Source: RPQJ01 sp963744735 (lineage in GTDB: Bacteria; Pseudomonadota; Gammaproteobacteria; Steroidobacterales; Steroidobacteraceae). Taken from it: a stretch of 64,000 bases of DNA. A program made the translations under genes and the position numbers. Under the pieces are notes generated by a model. That model did no database searches. It saw nothing but the letters and a program-made list of their open reading frames with translations, and had not been told where the DNA came from. Positions within the stretch are counted from its first letter, which is position 1; every line of letters starts with the position of its first letter. This document shows positions 58,845 to 64,000 of the stretch, piece after piece. The stretch covers positions 62,001 to 126,000 of the forward strand of contig CAVUVH010000009.1 of NCBI GenBank assembly GCA_963744735.1, read 5' to 3'.

Positions 58845-59249
58845 ATGGACGAGCCCGAAGCACCCGGAAGATCGGCCGGCGGCCTGTTCGATTCCCTGCG
58901 CGCGCTGATTGCAACGCTGGTTGCGATGGCGCGCACGCGGGTCGAGCTGTTCGGCACCGAGATCGAGGAAGAACTACGTCGCGTCGTCGAGCTCCTGCTT
59001 GGGGGCCTGGTGGTGCTCGCGCTCGCCAGCCTGGGGCTGCTGTTCAGCGGCCTCGTGGTGATTGCGGCTTACTGGGACACACACCGCCTGGCCGCCACGG
59101 TGGGCGTGGCCGTCGGCTTCATCGTTCTCGCCGCCGCGTCGTATCTTGCCGTACGCGCACGAACGCGGCGGCGGTCCCGCCTGCTGGCGTCGACCCTCGA
59201 CGAACTCGAGCGCGACCTGGAACTGCTGGACAAGCGGATTTCGTCATGA
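58845..59249 (+). CDS. yqjE: YqjE family (DUF1469) membrane protein
   Basis: Intact, 134 residues. A cytoplasmic amphipathic helix (LFDSLRALIATLVAMARTRVELF...EELRRVVELLLG) is followed by two transmembrane helices (LVVLALASLGLLFSGLVVIA, VGVAVGFIVLAAASYLAV) and a basic tail. It overlaps the next gene by four bases (ATGA). Function unknown; the gene is commonly linked to yqjD. Confidence 0.85.
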   Translation: MDEPEAPGRSAGGLFDSLRALIATLVAMARTRVELFGTEIEEELRRVVELLLGGLVVLALASLGLLFSGLVVIAAYWDTHRLAATVGVAVGFIVLAAASYLAVRARTRRRSRLLASTLDELERDLELLDKRISS

Positions 59250-59539
59250 CCCGAAGACAGCAACTGGCTGCCAGGCGAGCCATGCTCGTGGCGCGCAGCG
59301 AGCTGCAGCGGCGGGATCTTGCGATCAGCACCGGCGACATCGCCCATTCACTGCGCAAGGTCGATGCGGCCGTCGGTGTCGTGCGGCGGGCTGCGACGCA
59401 TCCGCTGCTGCTCGCTGGCGCGGTCGCCGCCGTCGTCGCAGTCATCCGGCCACGCCGGCTGTTGCGGGGACTCACCTGGGGACTGTCAGCCGCCGTGGCC
59501 GCGCAACGCGCCGCGGCACTGCTGCGCACGGGCGCTTAG
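59246..59539 (+). CDS. YqjK-like protein
   Basis: Intact, 97 residues. The ATGA overlap shows translational coupling to yqjE. It has a basic helical part (RRQQLAARRAMLVARSELQRRDL) and one hydrophobic segment (THPLLLAGAVAAVVAVIR). Only the layout and gene order link it to YqjK; sequence similarity is weak. Confidence 0.6.
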   Translation: MTRRQQLAARRAMLVARSELQRRDLAISTGDIAHSLRKVDAAVGVVRRAATHPLLLAGAVAAVVAVIRPRRLLRGLTWGLSAAVAAQRAAALLRTGA

Positions 59540-59540
59540 G

Positions 59541-60236
59541 TCACGACGGCGGCTCGAGCCGCTTGCGCAGCGCCCGCAAGGCCAGCAGGCTCAGCGAAGC
59601 GCCTATGAAACCGACCGCCAGCAGCCAGCCGATCTGGCGATGGGCCACGCCCTGGCCGAGGGCGACGGCACCAATCGCGTAAGGCAACTCTGCCATGGCC
59701 AGGGCCGGGACATACGTCCGGATGCGCACGCCCAGGTAGCCGCAGAGGTAGCCAGGAATTTCCGACGGCAGTGCCAGGCACAGCAGCAAGACCAGCGCGA
59801 ACGTGACGTCGCCCGGGGCCCTCTGCAGGTAGAAATCGATCTTGCTGGTAGACCTGGGCGTCTCCCCCCGCGGTCGGCGCAACACGCGGCCGAGCGCATA
59901 GGTACAGATCCCGCCCAGCAACCAGCCCAGCCACAGCAAGACCAGGGTGACCGTCGTGCCCCAGGTGTACACGGCCGCCGGCAACAGCAGCGCGCTGGAA
60001 AAGAAGGCGAGGATGGCGGACAAGGCGGCGAACACGACGAATGCGACGGCGCCCAGGCGAGGATATGCGGCGATGCCCGGTTGGGCAGCGGCCAGCGCCC
60101 GTTGCAGGCTGTCGTTCACCGCATCGAAGGACAACAGCAGCGCGACGGCTGCGCAGATCAGCACGACGGCAACGGCACGACTCCAGCTCCGGGCCTGGAG
60201 CTCAGGACGACCAGCGACATGCAGCGGCTCGATCAT
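59541..60236 (-). CDS. TVP38/TMEM64 family (VTT domain) membrane protein
   Basis: Intact, about 231 residues, five to six helices. VTT-domain features: FVVFAALSAILAFFSSALLLPAA, TWGTTVTLVLLWLGWLLGGICTY and LALPSEIPGYLCGYLGV. Related bacterial proteins support membrane lipid scrambling or transport. ATG 60236 is used; the frame is open to 60305 but that region looks non-coding. Convergent with the yqjK-like gene. Confidence 0.75.
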   Translation of the reverse strand: MIEPLHVAGRPELQARSWSRAVAVVLICAAVALLLSFDAVNDSLQRALAAAQPGIAAYPRLGAVAFVVFAALSAILAFFSSALLLPAAVYTWGTTVTLVLLWLGWLLGGICTYALGRVLRRPRGETPRSTSKIDFYLQRAPGDVTFALVLLLCLALPSEIPGYLCGYLGVRIRTYVPALAMAELPYAIGAVALGQGVAHRQIGWLLAVGFIGASLSLLALRALRKRLEPPS

Positions 60237-60480
60237 CGACTCTTGACCATCGACACTGGTACGACTCGCGCCAGGACAACCTCGGCCTGAGGCGCCCTCC
60301 TTCACTGCTCGACGTTAGCAGGCATGCACAACGGCGCGGTGTCGGAAGTTGCGTACGCGGCCTGCCGCCAGGCTCAAGTCGAGGTCCGCCGCCTACGTTC
60401 GGCAGCGTACAGAGATCATCGGCGTGGCAGCCCATACATACCGGGCAGACTTATGGACTCTCCCGGAGCCGAGGGTGGAA

Positions 60481-61284
60481 ATGACCTCGAGGACCTGGCG
60501 AACTGCAATTGCAGCAATTCTGCCCATGCTGACCGTAGTCGGCCTCGCACGGGCGGCAGCTCCTGATGCCGACCCGCTTGCGCCGTACGTTACCTCCATC
60601 AGCGCCCAACTCGACCCGCGCGTCGGACAGACCATGGAGCAGCTGGCCGGCACCGGCCGGCAGCTGTTGGCCCTGCGTTCATACCTGCGAAGTGCACCTC
60701 ACCTTGCGGACCGCTGGAGCTGGACCCAGGAACAGATCGAAGCCTTCGAGGGCTCCCAGGAGCAACGCGAGCTGCAACAGGAGATCGACAGGGTCAGGAC
60801 GGCCTTCGTCGCGGCCAACCCCGGCTTCGAGCTGTACGTGAATCCACAGGTGCGCAGCCTCGACGTGCAGGTCGAGCACTGGAACAGCAACCAGTCGGTG
60901 CAGGCAGCGGCTGCGGAGATACTGGCGGCTGCGCAGGCGCTGATCCTTGCGCCTGGCTTTCCCGCGGATCGCCCCGAACAGGCGCGGGAGGCGCTCAAGG
61001 CATTCCTGTCCAGGCACACGCCCGTGCCGACGCCGACGATCGCGGCTCCCGGGTTGTCGTTGCACGGCCAGATGCGGGCAATCGACTTCCAGGTGCATCA
61101 GGGCGGGCGGGTCGTCGCAGGCCCGAGCACGGCGACGATCGCCACGGACTGGGTGGCGGCGGGATGGGCAGCGAAGCTCGACGCAGCCGTGCGTGGGGCG
61201 AGCAGCAGATTTGACGGCCCCCAGGCTACTCCGCCGGCGCCGTGGCACTACACCTACGTGCCCGAAGCGCTGGCCCGTGATTAG
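60481..61284 (+). CDS. Exported M15-like peptidase domain protein
   Basis: Intact, 267 residues. A signal peptide ends near GLARAAAPDA. A helical region follows, then a C-terminal domain resembling M15 D-alanyl-D-alanine carboxypeptidases: SLHGQMRAIDF gives the H-x6-D zinc pair and APWHYTYVP the third ligand (PWHY). In active enzymes a catalytic glutamate precedes that motif (E-x-W-H); here the position is Ala/Pro, so activity is doubtful. ATG 60481 has a GGTGGAA site. Confidence 0.6.
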   Translation: MTSRTWRTAIAAILPMLTVVGLARAAAPDADPLAPYVTSISAQLDPRVGQTMEQLAGTGRQLLALRSYLRSAPHLADRWSWTQEQIEAFEGSQEQRELQQEIDRVRTAFVAANPGFELYVNPQVRSLDVQVEHWNSNQSVQAAAAEILAAAQALILAPGFPADRPEQAREALKAFLSRHTPVPTPTIAAPGLSLHGQMRAIDFQVHQGGRVVAGPSTATIATDWVAAGWAAKLDAAVRGASSRFDGPQATPPAPWHYTYVPEALARD

Positions 61285-61307
61285 GCGGCGGCGGGCCGTG
61301 CACGCCG

Positions 61308-62222
61308 CTACTGGGCCGTCTGTTGGCGCGCGTACTCGCTGCGCTTCATCGCCAGATAGGTGTCACGGTCAATTTCGCGGAGCTGGCGGGGGTAGAGCTC
61401 GGTGGCATCGAACCAGCGCTCGAGGCTCTGTTCGAAGCGCGCCGGGGCGGGCGTCGCGAGCGCGCCAAGATAGGCGTCGAAGGCCAGGTAGTAGCGCATG
61501 GTGTTGCGCTCGATCGCACCGCGGACGCCGCCAATGAACTCCGGCTTCGGGGCGTCCGGATCCCCGATCACCGTGAAGCCGACCTTGTCGCTGCCGGATG
61601 TCGCGAGGTACGTCTTCATCGCCAGGCGACCCACGAAACCATAGCTGTAGGAGTACCGCAGGTGCATGAACGCCTGCCCGGTCTCCAGGCCCACAGCCTC
61701 GAGGGAGATGCGGTAGTTCGCCGTACCGAGCGGTCCCTTGCGGGCCTTGAGTTCGACGTTCACGTAGTCCGGCCGCGACGCAGCAACACCGAAGGTGAAT
61801 TCGACTCGATACGTGCTGCTCAGGGGCTGGTCGAAATTCCTGCCGATTGCGGTCGAGAGCAGCGTGCGACCGTCACGTGAGACGGGACGACAGTACTTCA
61901 CGTTGAGGTGCAGTATCAGGGCGTCGCACCAGTTTGCCGGGTTGGAGAACGCGTCGCTGACCGCCGTGATCGGGTAGTCCACGACGGCATAGACATCGCC
62001 TTGTGAAGCGCGATGCCCCTCCATGGACTCGACATGGAGATGTTGCGGAAAGGGACTGTGGTCGAGTTGCTCGAGCAAGGCCGCATGTCGGGCACGCAGC
62101 GCGGTTGCCGGGTCTGTTGCGGCTTCTTCGGCGGCGAACACCGACGCACACACGCAAGCCGACAGGACCGCGGCAAGGCCGGTCGTTCGCAGGCAGGACG
62201 CAATGGCTGCCAGTCGCCTCAT
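61308..62222 (-). CDS. Exported protein with a SRPBCC/START-like fold, function unknown
   Basis: Intact, 304 residues. A signal peptide (RTTGLAAVLSACVCASVFAAEE; the LSAC could also be a lipobox) precedes a lipid-binding-like domain: VYAVVDYPITAVSDAFSNP, WCDALILHLNVKYCRPV, YRVEFTFGVAASRPDYVNVEL, GPLGTANYRISLEAVGLETG, FVGRLAMKTYLATSG. Similar large proteins occur as unannotated exported proteins in gammaproteobacteria. Convergent with the M15-like gene. Confidence 0.6.
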   Translation of the reverse strand: MRRLAAIASCLRTTGLAAVLSACVCASVFAAEEAATDPATALRARHAALLEQLDHSPFPQHLHVESMEGHRASQGDVYAVVDYPITAVSDAFSNPANWCDALILHLNVKYCRPVSRDGRTLLSTAIGRNFDQPLSSTYRVEFTFGVAASRPDYVNVELKARKGPLGTANYRISLEAVGLETGQAFMHLRYSYSYGFVGRLAMKTYLATSGSDKVGFTVIGDPDAPKPEFIGGVRGAIERNTMRYYLAFDAYLGALATPAPARFEQSLERWFDATELYPRQLREIDRDTYLAMKRSEYARQQTAQ

Positions 62223-62302
62223 GCAGACATTATCCTCCCTGTGGCAGGCGGCGCCGCTCGGTCGGTGCTGAATCCGCGCCGGGACTCGGCTACTCTGCGT
62301 CG

Positions 62303-62731
62303 ATGGACAGACTCAGACGTCACCACGGAGCCTGCAATTTCGGTGCTGCTGGCCGCAGCTCTTGCTGCTGGCCACCGCCAGCGTCGCGCGGGCGCAGGAC
62401 GCCGCTGCCGTCGAGCAGCCGAAGGCAATACGTGTACGTGCTGCGGCTGGTGCCGCGCGTGCACGACGATGCCGCCTGGACGGAGGCGGACAAGGCCGCC
62501 GTGTCGCAGCATTTTCAGCGGCTGCAGCAGGCAACGGCGGCGGGCCGCGTCATCCTCGCCGGCCGTACGACCGAACCTGGCGACAAGACCTTCGGCCTGG
62601 TGATTTTCGAGGCGGCGGACGACGCCGCGGCGCAGCAATTCATGGAGTCCGACCCGGCGGTGGTCGCCGGCGTCATGACCGCGACGCTGCATCCCTACGC
62701 CGTCGCACTGCAGCGCAAGCCTCCGGAGTGA
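62303..62731 (+). CDS. Exported YciI-domain protein (frameshifted)
   Basis: About 142 residues. The YCII domain is clear: YVYVLRLVPRVHDDAAWTEA, VSQHFQRLQQATAAGRVILAG, FGLVIFEAADDAAAQQFMES. The signal peptide (PQLLLLATASVARAQDAAA) is in another frame; a one-base indel near 62430 joins it, and a second near 62340 links the ATG. YciI-like proteins are small barrel enzymes or binders of unknown substrate; export is unusual for the family. Confidence 0.65.
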   Translation: MDRLRRHHGACNFGAAGRSSCCWPPPASRGRRTPLPSSSRRQYVYVLRLVPRVHDDAAWTEADKAAVSQHFQRLQQATAAGRVILAGRTTEPGDKTFGLVIFEAADDAAAQQFMESDPAVVAGVMTATLHPYAVALQRKPPE

Positions 62732-62869
62732 GGCTTGCGCAGCCCTTGCCCGGCCCCGCAGTGAAATCGGGCACAACCCGCTGATTCGACACGGGAAGGC
62801 CGGATGGGCTAGCCTTGGACCGGGCGGTCAGCAGGCCGCGCCTCACATAATCCGGGACGCCACGCCAAC

Positions 62870-64000
62870 GTGACCCAGACAGCTGAAGTTTTCCTGAGCT
62901 ATTCCCGCGAGGACAAGACGCGGGTGCTCGAGCTCGCCGCGCAAGCTGCGTGCCGCCGGCGTCAACCTGTGGATCGACCAGGGCGGCATCGACGGCGCCG
63001 CGCTCTGGGGCGAGACCATCGTCCGCGCCCTCGACGACGCCAAGGTACTGTTGCTGCTGGTGTCGCCGTCGTCGGTGAACTCGCACAACGTGGCCAAGGA
63101 AGTGATGCTGACCAGCGAGCGCAAGGGCCACATCCTGCCGGTGCACCTCGAGCCGACAACGATCCCGCCGAGCCTGAAGTATCCGCTCGCCGGCATCCAG
63201 CACATCGAACTGTTCCAGGGTGATGCGGACAGCAACCTGCAGGCGATCCTGCGCTCGCTGCAGGGCCTGGGCGTGAGCTCGCGCCGCCGCCCGCCGCCGC
63301 AAAGGCCAGCGATGCGCGCGCCGGCGCAGCCGCAACAGCGTGACGGCCGGCACCGCCAGCGGCGACCCGGCGGCGGTCGAGGCCGGCGCGCTGGCCGTGC
63401 TGCCGTTCGACAACATCAGCCCCGATGCCGAGACCGACTACTTCAGCGACGGCCTGACCGAGGAACTCATCGCGCGCCTGTCGCTGGTGAGCGAGATCGA
63501 GCTGATCTCGCGCTGGGCGTCGATGCAGCACAAGGGCCGCGTGCAGGACATCCGTGCGGTCGGCGCCGAGCTCGGTGCGCGCTACATCGTCGGCGGCAGC
63601 GTGCGCCGGTTCCAGGACTCGGTGCGTGTCACGGTGCAGCTGGTCGATGTCGCCACCAACCGCCAGCTCTGGGGCAACACCTACAAGGGCAAGCTCGACG
63701 ACATCTTCGACATCCAGGAACAGGTGGCACAGCAGATCGTCGAGGCGCTGAAGCTCAAGCTCACGTTCTCCGAGAAGGTGTCGCTGACCAAGCGCCAGAC
63801 GCTGAACGCGCAGGCGTACGACCTGTACCTGCGCGGCCAGGAGCAGCTTTACCGCCTGACCAAGCGCAGCGTCGAGTATTCGATCCAGCTGTTCGAGAAG
63901 GCCATCGAGCTCGATCCGCGCTATGCCGCCGCCTATGCGGGCTGCTCGAGCGCCTATGGCCAGATGTACCAGCTGATCGCGCGCGAGGATCGGTTTCGCG
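62870..64000 (+). CDS. TIR domain - TolB-like - TPR protein, partial at right edge (frameshifted)
   Basis: The first domain is TIR: AEVFLSYSREDKTRVLELAA, then LRAAGVNLWIDQGGIDGAALWGE with the candidate NADase glutamate, and KVLLLLVSPSSVNSHNVAKEV. One indel near 62943 breaks it. A Pro/Gln/Arg-rich linker with a second indel near 63330 leads to the FlgO/TolB-like N-terminal domain found in adenylate-cyclase-type proteins (LAVLPFDNISPDAETDYFSDGL, GARYIVGGSVRRFQDSVRVT, RQLWGNTYKGKLDDIFDIQE) and the first TPR repeats (LFEKAIELDPRYAAAYAGCS). GTG 62870 is the start. The protein continues past the window. Confidence 0.8.

Noticed and set aside
1..64000. tRNA or rRNA genes, transposases, prophage genes
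   Set aside because: No cloverleaf-like or rRNA-like stretch and no recombinase motif was recognised by eye; a covariance or HMM search would be decisive.

Overview
The window reads as a GC-rich gammaproteobacterial chromosome fragment. This is an inference from gene content: a HemG-type protoporphyrinogen oxidase, a YqjD/YqjE/YqjK-type trio, a CrbS/CrbR-like acetate-type sensor pair, an RlmD-like RNA methyltransferase, a QseBC/PmrAB-like two-component pair and GGAG-type ribosome binding sites. No rRNA, tRNA, CRISPR array, transposase or phage gene was seen. Many genes are interrupted by single-base indels after which the protein continues perfectly in another frame. I treat most of these as sequence errors and give the reconstructed gene span.

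Region 1 (1-6374, minus) is the N-terminal part of a giant cyclic beta-1,2-glucan synthase-like protein that leaves the window on the left. Region 2 (6400-13700, plus) is a compact denitrification locus: quinol nitric oxide reductase, NnrS, a SirB-family protein, a DNR-type Crp/Fnr regulator, and a cytochrome cd1 nitrite reductase (NirS) with an extra N-terminal cytochrome c domain. FNR/DNR-type palindromes lie upstream of norB, of nirS and, 20 kb away, of a TonB-dependent heme-type receptor.

Region 3 (13750-28400) starts with a cupin protein. A QseBC/PmrAB-like two-component system then follows, with a run of exported proteins: a DUF5666 lipoprotein, a glycine-rich protein with a CxxCH motif, a poly-glycine protein, two Gln/Arg-rich proteins, an outer-membrane barrel and a DUF2202 ferritin-like protein. 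Four of these have a direct-repeat operator, CTTCAG/CTTGAG-N5-CTTAAG, in the same orientation 55-92 bases before the start codon. This is the best candidate for an undescribed system: an OmpR-family regulator controlling a dedicated set of envelope or secreted proteins. A TonB receptor and a large secreted protein of unknown function close the region.

Region 4 (28550-47220) is mostly housekeeping and metabolic: two tandem trans-sulfuration-type PLP enzymes separated by a palindromic repeat cluster, a FUSC-like membrane protein, an S41 protease lipoprotein, an RNA methyltransferase, a threonine dehydratase-like enzyme, a DUF1295 protein, the CrbS-like hybrid kinase with its LuxR-type partner and a DcaP-like porin, a flavin monooxygenase, hemolysin III, HemG and a DUF937 protein.

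Region 5 (47220-64000) holds a REP-like inverted repeat, a wax ester synthase/DGAT, a tandem amidohydrolase pair truncated at both outer ends, formate-tetrahydrofolate ligase, and an XdhC-MocA fusion divergent from an isoquinoline-1-oxidoreductase-type molybdenum enzyme. After these come a YajD-type nuclease, the YqjD/E/K-like trio, a TVP38 protein, an M15-like peptidase, two exported proteins and the start of a TIR-TolB-like-TPR signalling protein that leaves the window on the right.
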